A stretch of 64,000 bases of DNA from Streptomyces antimycoticus (lineage in GTDB: Bacteria > Actinomycetota > Actinomycetes > Streptomycetales > Streptomycetaceae), in assembly GCF_005405925.1 (NCBI RefSeq), contig NZ_BJHV01000001.1:1116001-1180000 (forward strand), given 5' to 3'. How positions within the stretch are numbered: position 1 is the first letter of the stretch; each line of letters starts with the position of its first letter. Positions 36,476 to 51,400 of the stretch are shown here, one piece after another. A program made the translations under genes and the position numbers. The notes below the pieces were generated by a model. It saw nothing but the letters and a program-made list of their open reading frames with translations. It was not told the DNA's origin and made no database searches.

Positions 36476-39400
36476 TGGCAGCCGGGGCGGCGGGCGGCGG
36501 CACGGCCTCGTCGGCGGTGCCGCCGTCCAGTTCCCGGAGGAGATGACCGGCCAGGACCGCCGGTGTCGGGTAGTCGAAGATCGCGGTGGCCGGCAGCCTG
36601 ACCCCGGTGGCGGTACGCAGCCGGTTGCGCAACTCGACGGCCGTGAGCGAGTCGAATCCGGTCTCCGCGAAGGTACGCGCCGTGTCGACATCGGCGGGGG
36701 TGCCATGCCCCAGCACGGTCGCCACATGCGTACGGACCAGTTCGAGCACATGCTGTTCGCGCTCGGCGACCGGCATCGCGGTCATCCGGTCGCGCAGTGA
36801 CGACACGTCGTCGCCCGAGCCCACGCCGGTCGCGCGGCGAATCGGGGCGCGGACCAGACCGTGGAAGAGCGCGGGCAGCGCACCCGCGTCGGCCTGTGCC
36901 CGCAGCGCGGACGCGTCCAGCGGTGTCGCCAGCACGACCGCCTCGGTGGCCGCCCTGGCGCTGTCCAGGAGGCGGAGCCCCTGATCGGTGGCAAGCGGCG
37001 TGGCACCGGCCCTGGCCATCCGGGCGAGATCCCGGCCCGACAGATGGCCCGTCATCCCGCTGCGCTCGGCCCACAGCCCCCATGCTACGGAGAGACCCGG
37101 CAGCCCGGCGGCCCGGCGATGCGCCATCAGCGCGTCCAGCCAGGCGTTCGCCGCCGCATAGGCGCCCTGTCCCGGGCTGCCCAGAACACCCGCCGCCGAG
37201 GAGAACACCACGAATTCCGCCAGTTCACGACCGGCCGTCAGCTCGTGCAGATGCCATGCGGCGTCCACCTTCGGCCGCAGCACCTCCCGCACCCGCTCCG
37301 GGGTGAGCGACTCCACCACCCCGTCGTCGAGCACGCCCGCGGTGTGCACCACCATCCGCAGCTCGGGCACGGTGTCCAGCAGCCGGGCCAGCTCGTCCCG
37401 ATCGGCCACGTCACAGGCGACCACTCGCACCCGGGCACCCGATTCCCGCAGGGCGGCGGTGAGTTCGGCCGCGCCCGGGGCGTCCGGCCCCCGCCGTCCG
37501 GCCAGGACGACGTCCCGTACCCCGTGCCGTTCGACGAGGTGACGGGCGACCAGCCCGCCCAGGGTGCCGGTGCCGCCCGTGATGAGCACGGTGTCCCGCT
37601 CCCGCAGCGGCTGCGGAACGGACAGCACCAGCTTGCCGATATGGCGTGCCTGGGAGAGGAAACGCAGCGCGTCGCCCGTCTGCCGGACATCCCAGGACCG
37701 GGTCGGCAGCGCGGTGAAGACCCCCTGCTCGAAGAGCGACACCAGCAACTGGAGCAGCTCGCCGATCCGGTCGGGGCCCGCGTCCATGAGATCGAACGCC
37801 TGGTAGCGCACCCCGTGCTCGGCGGCGACGCGCTCACCGTCGCGGATGTCGGTCTTCCCCATCTCCAGGAAACGGCCGCCGTCGGCGAGCAGACCGAGCG
37901 ACGCGTCCACGTACTCGCCCGCGAGCGAGTTCAGCACCACGTCCACCCGGTCGAAGCGCTCGGCGAACTCCAGGGTGCGGGAGGAGGCGATCCGGTCGTC
38001 GGCCAGTCCGCCGGCGCGCAGTGCGTCCCACTTCCCCGGGCTCGCGGTGGCGTACACCTCCGCGCCGAGCCAGCGGGCCACCTGCGTCGCGGCCATGCCC
38101 ACCCCGCCCGCGGCCGAGTGCACCAGCACCGATTCACCGGACCGGAGACCGGCCAGGTCCATCAGTCCGTACAGGGCGGTCAGGAACACGACCGGCGTGG
38201 CCGCCGCGTCGGCGAACGACCAGCCTTCCGGCAGCCGCGCCAGCAACCGGTGATCGGTCAGCGCCACAGGGCCGAACGCGCCGGAGAACAGCCCCATCAC
38301 CCGGTCACCGGGCGTCAGACCGGACACACCGGGCCCGACGTCGAGCACCACCCCGGCGCCCTCGCTGCCGATGACGTCCTGGCCGGGGATCATGCCGAGG
38401 GCGACCACGACGTCCCGGAAGTTCACCCCGGCCGCGTGCATCGCCACCCGCACCTGTCCGGCGCCGAGGGCACCGGCGGCTTCCGGGCAGGGGACGGCGG
38501 CCAGATTCTCCAGCGTGCCCTGGCTGGTGACATCCATCCGCCACGGTGTCCCGTCCCCGGGGGCCGGAGTGGCGGCGGCAGGGGTGAGCGGAGCCAGCCG
38601 AGGCGTCAGGGCACGGCCACGGCGCAGCGCGAGATGCGGATGGCCGGCTGCCACCGCGGTGGCCAGCACCGCACCGGAATCCGGGTGGCCGTCGTGGTCG
38701 ACGAGGAGGAAGCGGTCCGGATGCTCGGCCTGCGCGCTGCGGAGCAGGCCCCAGACCGCCGCCGCGCCGAGGTCCTCGACGTTCTCGCCGGGAGCCGCCG
38801 ACACCGCGCCACGTGTCAGCACGGCCAGCCGCGACCGGGCGCAGCGCTCGTCGGCGAGCCACCGCCGTATCGCCGTCAGCGCTCGGCCGACGACAGTGGA
38901 CACCGCGTCACCGGCCGACTCGCAGGGCAGCACGAGGACGTCGGGCACGGCGGTGTCCGGTCCCAGGTCGTCTCCCAGGGCGTCGAACTCCATCGGCGCC
39001 TCGGCGGCCGTGACGGTCGGCAGCGGCGTCTCGATCCAGTCCACGCGATACAGCGCGTCCTGGTCCACGCCCCGGGTGTCCGCGATCTGCCGGCCTGACA
39101 GCGGACGCAGCGCCAGCGACGCCACGGACAGCACCGGCGCGCCCGCCGGATCGGCCACCTCCAGCGAGACCGCGTCCGGACCGGCCGGGGACAGCACCAC
39201 GCGGATGGCGGAGGCGCCGACCGCGTGCAATGCCACCTTGCTCCAGGAGAACGGCAGATAGGCGTGGCCGGGTTCGGTGAGGAAACGGCCGAGCCCCACT
39301 CCGTGCAGGGCCGCGTCGAGCAGGGCGGGATGCGCACCGCACCGCGCCGCCACGTCCTGTGCCGTCGGCTCCAACGTCACCTCGGCGAATATCTCGTCGT

Positions 39401-42400
39401 CGCGTGTCCAGGCGGCACGCAACCCTTGGAAGGCGGGGCCGTATCCATGACCGCGCTCCGCCATCGCCTCGTACATCCCCGAGACGTCGACGGGCCGCGC
39501 GCCCTCGGGCGGCCACACCTCCAGCGACCGGGCCGGCGCGGTGGCGCCCCCGGCTTCTGTGACGCCGAGCGTGCCCGAGGCGTGCAGCAGCCACTCCCCG
39601 GCGCGGCACGAGTGCACCGTGACCGGCCTGCGGCCCCACTCGTCCGCCGCGGAGACGGCCACCTGCACCTGGACGCCGCCCTGATCCGGCACCACCAGCG
39701 GGGCCTGGAGGGTCAGCTCCTCCACCACCGGGTGGCCGAAGTGCTGACCGGCCTGCAGGGCGAGCTCGACGAAGCCCGTGCCGGGGAAGACCACCGTGCC
39801 CCGCACCCTGTGGTCCGCCAGCCAGGGCTGTCCGGCCAGGGAGAGCAGTCCGGTCAGCACACCGCCCTCGGTCCCGGGCAGCGGCAGCACCGCGCCCAGC
39901 AGGGGGTGCTCGATATCGCCGAGCCCCAGACCGGACGCCTGGGTCACCGCCCGCACGGGTTCGAGCCAGAAGCGTTCGCGCTGGAAGGCGTAGGTGGGGA
40001 GGTCGACCGTCCGGGCGCCTGCGAAGAGCGGACGCCAGTCCACGTCGACGCCGTGGGTGTGGAGGTCGGCGAGGGCGGTGAGGAAACGGGCGGGACCGCC
40101 GTCGTCTCGGCGCAGCGATCCGGTCACGACGATGTCGGTGTCGACGGCGTCGGCGGTGTCCTGGATGCCGACGGTCAGCACGGGGTGCGGGCTGACCTCG
40201 ACGAACACGGTGTGGCCCTGAGCCATCAGCGCTTCGAGGGCGCTCTGGAATTCCACCGTGTGCCGAAGGTTGCGGTACCAGTAGTCGGCGTCGAGCGCGC
40301 GGGGGTCGGTGAGCCGTCCGGTCACCGTCGAGTGGAACGCGATCTGCCCAACGCCCGGCTGGACTGGCGCCAGCGCCTCCGCCAGCTCCTCCCGGATGCG
40401 CTCCACCTGTGGGGAGTGCGAGGCGTAGTCCACCGGGATCCGCTTGGCCTTCGGGAACTCCGCGAGCACCGCGTCCAGCACCTCGACCGCACCGGACACC
40501 ACGGTGGACGCCGGGCCGTTCACCGCCGCCACCGACAGCCCGGGGCGGTCACGGAGCCGGTCGGCGGGCACCGGGACGGACACCATCCCGCCCTGGCCCG
40601 ACAAGGCGAGCAGCGCCTTGCTGCGCAAGGCCACGACCCGCGCTCCGTCCGCCAGGGACAGAGCGCCCGCCACACACGCCGCCGCGATCTCGCCTTGGGA
40701 GTGGCCCACCACCGCCGACGGCACCACACCGTACGAACGCCACAGCTCGGCCAGCGACACCATCACCGCCCACAACACCGGCTGCACCACATCGACACGG
40801 GCCAGCGCCGCCTCATCGCCCAGCACATCGAACAGCGACCACACGGCGAACGGGGCCAACATATCCGCACATTCACGCATCCGCTTCGCGAACACCGGCG
40901 AGGATGCCATCAGTTCCAACGCCATCCCTGCCCACTGCGACCCCTGCCCCGGGAAGACGAACACCACCTCACGACCGGCCTGGGCGGCGCCGCCGCTCTC
41001 GACGGCGTCCAACCCCCGTCGTAGCTCCGCGAGGTCCGCGCCCACCACCACGGCACGGTGTGACTGAAGCGAACGGCCGGACACCAGTGTCCATCCGACA
41101 TCGGCGGGATCCAGCCCCGGATGCGTATCGATGAAGGACGTGAGGCGTTCGACCTGGCCCCTCAGCCCGGCCTCTCCAGCGCCTGACAGCACCCACGGCA
41201 GGGGTAGCGCCCTCCGGTGCTGGTGGGTCGTTGGCTCGGGGGCCGACTCCGGCAACGGCCCGGGCAGCGGCTCCGGTCCGTCCACCGCATCCGGCCGGGC
41301 CGCCACCGGCCCCTGTTCGACGATCACATGGGCGTTGGTGCCGCTGACCCCGAACGAGGACACGCCCGCCCGGCGCGGCGCGCCGTCCCGTGGCCACTCC
41401 TTCGCTTCGACGAGCAACGCGACCTGGCCTGCCGTCCAGTCCACATGGGGCGAGGGCTCGTCGACATGCAGGGTCCGCGGCAGCACGCCGTGCCACATGG
41501 CCATGACCATCTTGATCACACCGGCCACACCGGCGGCCGCCTGGGTGTGCCCGATGTTCGACTTCACCGAGCCGAGCCACAGTGGCTTGTCCTCGGGCCG
41601 TTCCTGACCGTACGTGGCGAGCAGCGCATGTGCCTCGATCGGGTCGCCGAGGCTGGTGCCGGTGCCGTGCGCCTCCACGACGTCGATGTCGGTGGCGGAC
41701 AGGCGGGCGTTCGCCAGCGCCTGGCGGATCACCCGCTGTTGCGACGGACCGTTCGGCGCCGTCAGGCCGTTGGAGGCACCGTCCTGGTTGACGGCGGAAC
41801 CACGCACCACCGCCAGCACCCGGTGGCCGTTCCGTTCGGCGTCGGACAGCCGCTCCACCAGGAGCATGCCGGCGCCCTCGCCCCAGCCGGTGCCGTCCGC
41901 CGCCGCCGCGAAGGCCTTGCAGCGTCCATCGGCCGCCAGTGCGCGCTGGCGGGAGAATTCCAGGAAGGCCGCCGGGGTGGCCATGACGGTCGCGCCACCG
42001 GCCAGGGCCAAGGAGCATTCGCCGGAGCGCAGGGCCTGCGCGGCGAGATGCAGCGCGACCAGCGACGACGAACAGGCGGTGTCCACGGTGACCGCAGGGC
42101 CCTCGAGGCCGAAGGTGTACGCCAGCCGGCCCGAGGCGACACTGGCGGCGCTGCCCGTGCCCAGATAACCCTCCGCGCTCTGCGGGGCCCCGCTCGCCAG
42201 AGCGGCGTAGTCCTGGCCATTGGTCCCGATGAACACGCCGGTCCGGCTGCCCTTGAGCGTGGCGGGGGACATATGGGCGCGCTCGAACGCCTCCCAGGCG
42301 ACCTCCAGCAGCAGTCGCTGCTGCGGATCCATGGCGATCGCCTCACGCGGCGAGATCCCGAAGAACCCGGGGTCGAACGCGGCCGCGTCATCGAGGAAGC

Positions 42401-45400
42401 CGCCCGCCCGGACATAGGAGGAGCCAAGGTGGTCGGGATCCGGGTCGTACAGGTCGGCCAGGTTCCAGCCACGGTCCGCCGGGAACTCCGACACGGCGTC
42501 GCGGCCTTCGGCCAGCAGCCCCCACAGGTCCTCCGGCGAGCTCACCCCGCCGGGGAAGCGACAGCTCATCCCGATGATGGCGATCGGTTCGTCGTCCACC
42601 GGGCGTGGCGCCACCGGGACCGGTGTCCGGACGGCCAGGCCCAGCGCCTCCCGGCACACATGCTCGGCGAGCGCCACCGGGGTGGGGTAGTCGTAGATCA
42701 CGGAAGCCGGGAAGCGTGCCCCGGTGGCCGCGGTGAGCCGATTCCGCAGCTCCACGGCGGTGAGCGAATCGAAGCCGATTTCCTGGAAGGGCCGGGCCGG
42801 GTCGATCGCCTCGGATGCCGCGTGGCCCAGTACGGCGGCCACATGTGTGCGGACGAGGTCCAGCACGGTGGCCGTCCGTTCCCGCTCGGCCATGGCCTCC
42901 AGGCGAGTGGCGAAGGCGTCGGCCGCCCCGCTGCCGGTCGGCCCGGTCGGCCCTGTCGGCATGGATACGTCCCTGAGCAACTCCCTCAGCAGCGGGCTCG
43001 GCCGTGAGGCGGTGAGCCGCGCCCCGAAGGTCGCCCAGTCGACGTCGGCCACCATCACGGTGGTTTCGTCAGCCGCCAGCACCAGCCCCAGGGCGGAGAG
43101 CGCCGACTGTGGATCCATGCCCTGCGACCGCGCCACTCCCGCAGCCATACCGGAATCGGCCCAGGCTCCCCAGGCCACCGATGTGGCCACCAGCCCCTCC
43201 GCCCGGCGCCGCTGGGCCAATCCGTCCAGAACGGCGTTGGCCGCCGCATAGCTCCCCTGGCCCGCATTGCCCACGGTCCCGGCGGCCGAGGAGAACAATA
43301 CGAAGGCGTCGAGGACGGTGTCCTGGGTCAACTCGTGAAGGTGGCGTGCGCCGTCGGCCTTGGTCCGCATCACCTCCCGGATCCGCTCCGGGGTCAGCGA
43401 TTCGAGCACACCGTCGTCGAGGACACCGGCCGCATGCACCACCGTACGCAGATCCGGAATCGTCCCCAGAAGAGCCGCAAGCGCCTCGCGATCGGCGACA
43501 TCGCACGCCACCACGCGCACTCGGTCCCCCAGCTCGGCCACCAACTCCACAACGCCAGGTGCCTCGGCCCCCCGACGACTCGTCAGCACGATGCGCTCCA
43601 CACCGCTATCCGCCAACCAGCGCGCCACATGACGACCCAGTGCCCCCGTACCACCCGTGACCAGCGCAGTGCCACGACCACGCCACGCGGCCGACACCGC
43701 AGCGGTCGGCTCCGCCTGTACCAGACGGGCAACCCACGTCCCGGCGGTACGGATCGCGTTCTGATCCTCACCCGTGTCACCGGCGAGGATGGCGGCCAAT
43801 GCCTCCCCCGCCCGATCGTCCATGACCGCCGGCAGATCGATCAGCCCGCCCCAACGATCCGGATGCTCCAAACCGATCACACGGCCGAGACCCCAGACTC
43901 CAGCCTGGTCAGGCTCCACCACGTCCCCGTCGACCGCTGCGACCGCACCCCGGGTGACACACCACAACGGCGCATCGACCCCGGCCGCCAGGAGGTTCTG
44001 CAGCAGCGACACCGTCGCCTCGACCGACAGCAACGACACCACACCCGCGACCGCCACATCGCCTAGCTCCGCCACGGTCACGACCTGGACATCCGCACCG
44101 GCCGACCGCAGCGCGACGGCCACATCGGCACCGTCAGTACCGTCAGCACCCGGCTCGCCCACGACCAGCCAGGTCCCCGTCAGCACCTGCCCGGATGGCA
44201 CACCCGTGACCGGCGTCCAGCCAAGCCGATACCGCCAGCCGTCGACCACCGACTGTTCCTGCTGTGCCCGCCGCCACGACGCCAAGGCAGGCAGCACAGC
44301 ACTCAATGGCTGTTCCTCGTCAACGCCCAGCGCCTGCGCATCCCCGCGTTCGACCGCGTCCCAGAACGCGGCGTCCACCGCGCTGGTCGTGGACTGGCCC
44401 GAGGACGGCTCCAGCCAGAACCGCTGCCGTTGGAAGGCATAGGTGGGGAGATCGACCCGTCGACCGCCGGGGAACACCGTCGCCCAATCGATCTGGATGC
44501 CCCGGACATACAGCCCGCCCAAGGCCTCCATGGCAGTGGTCGGTTCCGGGCGATCCGGGCGGAGCACGGGCAGTCCATCGCCATCGGCCAGAGCGGTCAA
44601 CGTGCCATCGGGGCCCAGCTCCAGGAAAGTACTGACGCCCAGCCCACGGAGTGTGTCGAGCCCGTCGGCGAACCGGACGGTCTCCCGCACATGACGCACC
44701 CAGTACTCCGGCGAACACAGCTCCTCGCCCGCCACCACACCGGATACGTTCGACACCACAGGCAAGTTCGGGGCCCGGAACTCCACCGACCCCAGCACCT
44801 CACCGAACTCCGCCAGCATCCCGTCCATACGCGACGAATGAAACGCATGGCTCACCCGCAACCACCGCGTCCGCACCCCCCGCCCGATGAACACCTCCTC
44901 GACGGCGCGTACCGCTTGCTCATCACCGGACAACACCACCGACTCGGGACCGTTCACCGCCGCGACAGCCACACCGCCGGTCAGCAGCGGCCGTACCTCA
45001 TCCTCGGACACCGCCACAGAAACCATGGCGCCGCCCTCGGGCAGCGCCTGCATCAGACGACCGCGAGCAGCCACCACACGTGCGGCATCCTCCAACGACC
45101 ACACACCCGCCACACACGCCGCAGCCAACTCGCCGATGGAGTGGCCCAGCAGATAATCCGGCTTCACACCCCACGAGACGATCAGCCGATACAACGACAC
45201 CTCAAGCGCGAACAAACCCGCCTGCGTATACGCCGTCTCCCCCATCAACTCAGCATCATCACCCCACACCACCTCGCCCAAAGGCCGCTCCAGATACCGA
45301 TCCAGCTCCCCACACACCTCATCCCACGCCGCGGCAAACACCGGATACGCCTCATACAAACCACGCCCCATCCCCAACCGCTGCGACCCCTGACCCGCAA

Positions 45401-48400
45401 ACACCACACCCAACCCACCACCCACCGAAACCCCCACAACCACCGAACCCAACCCACCCAACAACTCATCACGATCCGCACCCACCACCACCGCACGATG
45501 CGACAACACAGAACGAGCAGCCACCAACGACCACCCCACATCAGCCAGATCCCATTCGGGGCTGTCTGCCACAGACGCGCGCAACCGCTCCACCTGAGCC
45601 CGCACCGCGGCCTCGCTCTGACCGGACACCACCCACGGCACAGCGGGCAGCCCCACACGCTCGTCCTCAGCCGCCTCCACCGCCACAGGCGCCTGCTCCA
45701 CGATCACATGGGCATTCGTCCCACTCACCCCGAACGCCGACACACCCACCCGACGCGGCCGATCCACATCCGGCCACACCACGGACTCGGTCAGCAACTC
45801 CACCTCACCAGCCGACCAATCCACATGCGGCGACGGCTCATCCACATGCAACGTCCGCGGCAACACCCCATACCGCAACGCCATCACCATCTTGATCACA
45901 CCAGCCACACCAGCCGCAGCCTGGGTATGACCGATATTCGACTTCACCGAACCCAGCCACAACGGCCGACCCGGATCCCGATCCTGACCGTAGGCGGCCA
46001 ACAGAGCCTGCGCTTCGATCGGATCGCCCAGCGTCGTCCCCGTACCGTGCGCCTCCACCGCATCCACATCCGCCGCCGACAAACGGGCATTCGCCAGCGC
46101 CTGCCGGATCACCCGCTGCTGCGACGGACCATTCGGCGCCGTCAGCCCATTCGACGCGCCATCCTGATTCACTGCGGAGCCGGAGACAACGGCCAGCACC
46201 GGGTGGCCGTTCCGCTCGGCGTCCGACAACCGCTCGACCAGCAGCATGCCGACACCCTCGGACCAGCCTGTCCCATCCGCGCCGGCGGCGAAGGACTTGC
46301 AGCGGCCATCGGCGGCCAGCCCGCGCTGGCGCGAGAACTCCACGAAGGTGGCAGGTGTCGCCATCACCGTCACCCCGCCTGCCAGGGCGAGGGAGCACTC
46401 GCCCGACCGAAGGGCCCGCACCGCCCAGTGCAGCGCCACCAGCGAGGAAGAACACGCCGTGTCCACCGTGACCGCTGGGCCCTCCAACCCGAACGTGTAG
46501 GCCACCCGACCGGACACCACACTGCTCGCGTTGCCGGTCAGACGATAACCCTCGGAGCCTTCCGGAGCCTGCCCGTCTCCGCCGCCGTAGCCCTGCGCGG
46601 ACGCGCCCACGAAGACACCGGTCTGGCTGCCCTTGAGCGTCGATGCCGGGATTCCGGCCCGTTCGAATGCCTCCCATGACGCCTCCAGCAGCAGCCGCTG
46701 CTGCGGATCCATCGCCAGCGCCTCACGCGGCGAGATCCCGAAGAACCCGGCGTCGAACTCGGCCGCGTCATGGAGGAAGCCACCCGAGCGGACGTACGAC
46801 CGACCCGAGCGAGTGGCGTCGGCGTCGTACACACCGGCCAGATCCCAGCCACGGTCGGAGGGGAAGGGCGACACGGCGTCGTCGCCGGCGCTGACCAGCC
46901 GCCACAGTGCCTCCGGAGAGTCCACACCACCCGGGAAACGGCAGCTCATCCCGACGATCACGATCGGATCGTCATCCACGGCACTCGGCGTGTGCGGTAT
47001 CTGTATCTCTTCGGCCAGCCCGAGCGCCTCCCCGCACACATGCTCGGCGAGCGCCGCCGGGGTCGGGTAGTCGAAGATCACGGAAGCCGGGAAGCGCAGC
47101 TGGGTAGCCGTACTGAGCCGGTCCCGCAGTTCCACGGCAGTCAGCGAGTCGAAGCCCAGCTCCTGGAACGTCCAGTCGAGCTCGATCGCGGTCGGGTTCC
47201 GGTGTCCCAACACCTCGGCGGCATGCGTCCGTACGAGCTGCGCGACCGCACGATCCCGCTCCTGCCGCGACAACCCGCGCAGCGTGGCGACGAATTCGCC
47301 GGCCGTCGACGCGATCGGCTCGGGCGTGTCGGCTATCAGCTCGCTCAGCAGTGGACTCGGACGCAGCGCCGTGAACCTCGCCCCGAACCGCTCCCAGTCC
47401 ACATCCGCCACCACAAGCGCCGTCTCGCCATCACACAACGCCCGCCGCAACGCCACCACCGCCGACCCCGGCGCCATCCCCGACACACCACGCTCAACCA
47501 GGAACTCCTCACCTCCAACAGCCATACCGCCGCCATCCCACATACCCCACGCCACCGCAGTCGCCGCCAACCCCACACCACGACGCCGCCACGCCAAACC
47601 ATCCAAAAACGCATTCGCCGCCGCGTACGCCGACTGACGACCGCTCCCCCACACCCCCGCAACCGACGAGAACAGAACAAAGGCATCCAGATCGGCGTCC
47701 GTCAGAAGTGCGTCCAGGTGCGCCGCTCCGGCAACCTTCGATCGCACGCTCTCCTCGAACTCATCGGATGTCAGGCTGTCCACCGCACCCCAACTTGGCA
47801 CCCCCGCGGCGTGCACGACGACCCGAAGATCGGGAATGCCTGCCAGCAACGCCGCGACCGCGTCCCGATCGGCGACATCACACGCAGCCACAGTCACCTG
47901 GACTCCGAGCTCCTCCAGCTCGGTCACCAACTCGGACGCACCGGGCGCCTCGATCCCCCGGCGGCTCGTCAGCACGATGCGCTCCACGCCGGTCCCGGCC
48001 AGCCAGCGCGCCACATGACCGCCCAGCGCACCCGTACCCCCGGTGATCAAGGCGGCCCCCCGGCCATGCCACCCGGCGGACGTGTCCGCCGCCGGTGTCA
48101 CCCGGGTCAGCCGGGCACCCCATGCCTCAGCGGCACGGATTGCCACCTGATCCTCCCCGGTGTGCCCGGCGAGAACCCCGGTCAGCAAGGAGCCCGCATG
48201 CGCATCCACCTCCGTGGGCAGGTCGATCAGTCCGCCCCAACGATCCGGATGCTCCAGCCCGATCACGCGGCCCAGCCCCCAGACCGCCGACGCGTACGGA
48301 TCCACCACATCCCCGTCCGCCACGGACACCGCACCCCGGGTCACACACCACAACGGTGCGTCAATCCCGGCGGCCAAGAGGTTCTGCAGCAAGGACACCG

Positions 48401-51400
48401 TCGCCTCGACCGACAGCAGGGACACCACACCCGCGACCGCCACATCGCCCGGCTCCACCGCCGTCACGACCCGGACCTCGGCCCCGGCCGACCGCAGCGC
48501 GACGGCCACATCCGCACCGTCAACACCCTGCTCGACCACAACGAGCCAGGCCCCCGTCAGCACCTGCCCGGATGGCACACCCGTGACCGGCGTCCAGCCA
48601 AGCCGATACCGCCAGCCGTCGACCACCGACTGTTCCTGCTGTGCCCGCCGCCACGACGCCAAGGCAGGCAACGCGGCACTCAACGGCTGCTCAGCATCAA
48701 CCCCCAGAACCTCCGCATCCCCACGCTCGACCGCCTTCCAGAACGCCGCGTCCACCGCGCTGATCGCGGGCTGGATCGGGGACGGCTCCAGCCAGAACCG
48801 CTCATGCTGGAATGCATACGTCGGCAAATCCACCTGGCGAGCCCCCGGGAACACCGCCGCCCAATCCACCTCAACGCCCCGGACAAACAGCCCACCCAAA
48901 GCCTCCATGACCGCGATCGGCTCCGGACGACCCGGACGCAGTACGGGCAGACCATCGCCATCAGCCAAAGCGGTCAACGTGGCATCGGGACCCAGCTCCA
49001 GGAAGGAACCGACACCCAGCCCACGAAGCGTCTCCAGCCCATCAGCGAACCGCACGGTCTCCCGCACATGGCGCACCCAGTACTCCGGCGAACACAGCTC
49101 CTCGCCCGCCACCACACCCGACACATTCGACACCACCGGCAAGTTCGGGGACCGGAACTCCACCCCCCGCAGCACCTCACCGAACTCCGCCAGCATCCCG
49201 TCCATACGCGACGAGTGAAACGCATGACTCACCCGCAACCACCGCGTCCGCACCCCCCGACCAGCCAACACACCCTCGATCTCAGCGACCTCGTCCTTAG
49301 CCCCCGAGATCACCACCGACTCGGGACCATTCACCGCCGCGACAGCCACACCCCCGGTCAGCAGCGGCCGTACCTCACCCTCCGACACCGCCACAGAAAC
49401 CATCGCCCCACCCGACGGCAATGCCTGCATCAGACGACCGCGTGTGGCCACCACACGTGCGGCATCCTCCAACGACCACACACCCGCCACATACGCCGCA
49501 GCCAACTCGCCGATGGAGTGGCCCAGCAGGTAATCGGGCTTCACACCCCACGAGACGATCAGCCGATACAACGACACCTCAAGCGCGAACAGACCCGCCT
49601 GCGTATACGCCGTCTCCCCGAGCAACTCAGCATCATCACCCCACACCACCTCGCCCAAAGGCCGGTCCAGATACCGATCCAGCTCCCCACACACCTCATC
49701 CCACGCCGCAGCAAACACCGGATACGCCTCATACAACCCACGCCCCATCCCCAACCGCTGCGACCCCTGACCCGCAAACACCACACCCAACCCACCACCC
49801 ACCGAAACCCCCACAACCACCGAACCCAACCCACCCAACAACTCATCACGATCCGCACCCACCACCACCGCACGATGCGACAACACAGAACGAGCAGCCA
49901 CCAACGACCACCCGACATCCGCTACATCCAGCCCAGCATCACCCGCCACAAACTCACGCAACCGCTCCGCCTGCGCCCGCACCGCCGCCTCACCCGCACC
50001 CGACACCACCCACGGCACAGCAGGCAGCCCCACACGCTCGCTCCCAGCCTCCCCCTCCACCACCACAGGCGCCTGCTCCACAATCACAGGCGCCTGCTCC
50101 ACAATCACATGGGCATTCGTCCCACTCACCCCGAACGCCGACACACCCGCCCGACGTGGCCGATCCACATCCGGCCACACCACGGACTCGGTCAGCAACT
50201 CCACCTCACCAGCCGACCAATCCACATGCGGCGACGGCTCATCCACATGCAACGTCCGCGGCAACACACCGTTGCGCAGGGCCATCACCATCTTGATGAG
50301 TCCGGCGACACCCGCGGCCGCCTGGGTGTGTCCGATGTTGGACTTCACCGAGCCCAGCAACAGCGGCCGCTCCGGATCACGACCCTGACCGTAAGTGGCC
50401 AACAACGCCTGCGCCTCAATCGGATCACCCAGCGTCGTACCCGTACCGTGCGCCTCCACCGCATCCACATCCCGAGCAGCAAGCCCGGCACTCGCCAGCG
50501 CCTGGCGGATCACCCGCTGCTGCGACGGACCGTTCGGCGCCGTCAACCCATTCGACGCACCATCCTGATTCACCGCCGAACCCCGCACCACCGCCAACAC
50601 CCGATGCCCATTGCGCTCAGCATCGGACAACCGCTCCACCACCAGCATCCCCACACCCTCGGAGAATCCGGTGCCGTCCGCCGCCCCGGCGAACGCCTTG
50701 CACCGACCGTCCGCGGCGAGGCCGCGCTGACGGGAGAACTCCACGAACAGACTCGGCGTCGCCATCACCGTGACACCGCCCGCAAGCGCCAGCGAACACT
50801 CACGGTTCCGCAGCGCCTGCACCGCCAAATGCAACGCCACCAGCGACGACGAACACGCCGTATCCACCGTCAGTGCCGGTCCCTCGAGGCCCAGGACATA
50901 GGCGATCCGGCCGGACATCACCGACGCCGAATTACCCGTTCCGACATGGCCTTCGAATTCCTGCGGCTGATCTCCGCCCAAAAGGCTGACGTAGTCCTGG
51001 CCGTTGGTACCGGCGAACACTCCCGTCGTGCTGCCCCGCAGCGACCGGGGATCGATCCCCGCCCGCTCGAACGCCTCCCATGACGCCTCCAGCAGCAAAC
51101 GCTGCTGCGGATCCATCGCGGTCGCCTCACGCGGGGAGATACCGAAGAACCCGGCGTCGAACGCGGTCGCGTCATGTACGAAGCCACCTGTCCGCGTGTA
51201 CGAGGTCCCCGGGTGACCGGGGTCGCTGTGGAAGAGCCCGGACAGATCCCAGCCACGGTCCGCAGGGAAGGCCGACATCGCGTCCCCGCCCTCGGTGAGA
51301 AGGCGCCACAGGTCCTCCGGCGAGCTCACCCCGCCGGGGAAGCGGCAGCTCATTCCGACGATCACGATCGGATCGTCGTCCACGAGGGACCCGCTCGGCT

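Noticed and set aside
33297..36800. Another long plus-strand frame (over 1,100 codons) opposite modules F-G
   Set aside because: Same reason: Gly/Arg/His-rich antisense of KS-AT-DH coding sequence with no start signal or motif.
41131..41607. Candidate polypeptide break in the Pro-rich linker of module F
   Set aside because: The Pro/Glu-rich stretch ([13 protein letters not shown]) is an ordinary KS-AT linker insertion; frame and domain order continue without stop, start or docking helices.
46250..46500. Possible thioesterase or release domain within the PKS
   Set aside because: No GxSxG hydrolase context anywhere; the GHSxGE motifs all belong to acyltransferases. The C-terminus is a docking segment.
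46770..51083. A very long plus-strand open frame (over 1,400 codons) opposite the PKS
   Set aside because: It is the antisense shadow of the high-GC PKS. The translation is Arg/His/Pro-rich without any domain, and the minus-strand frame has complete KS/AT/KR motifs.
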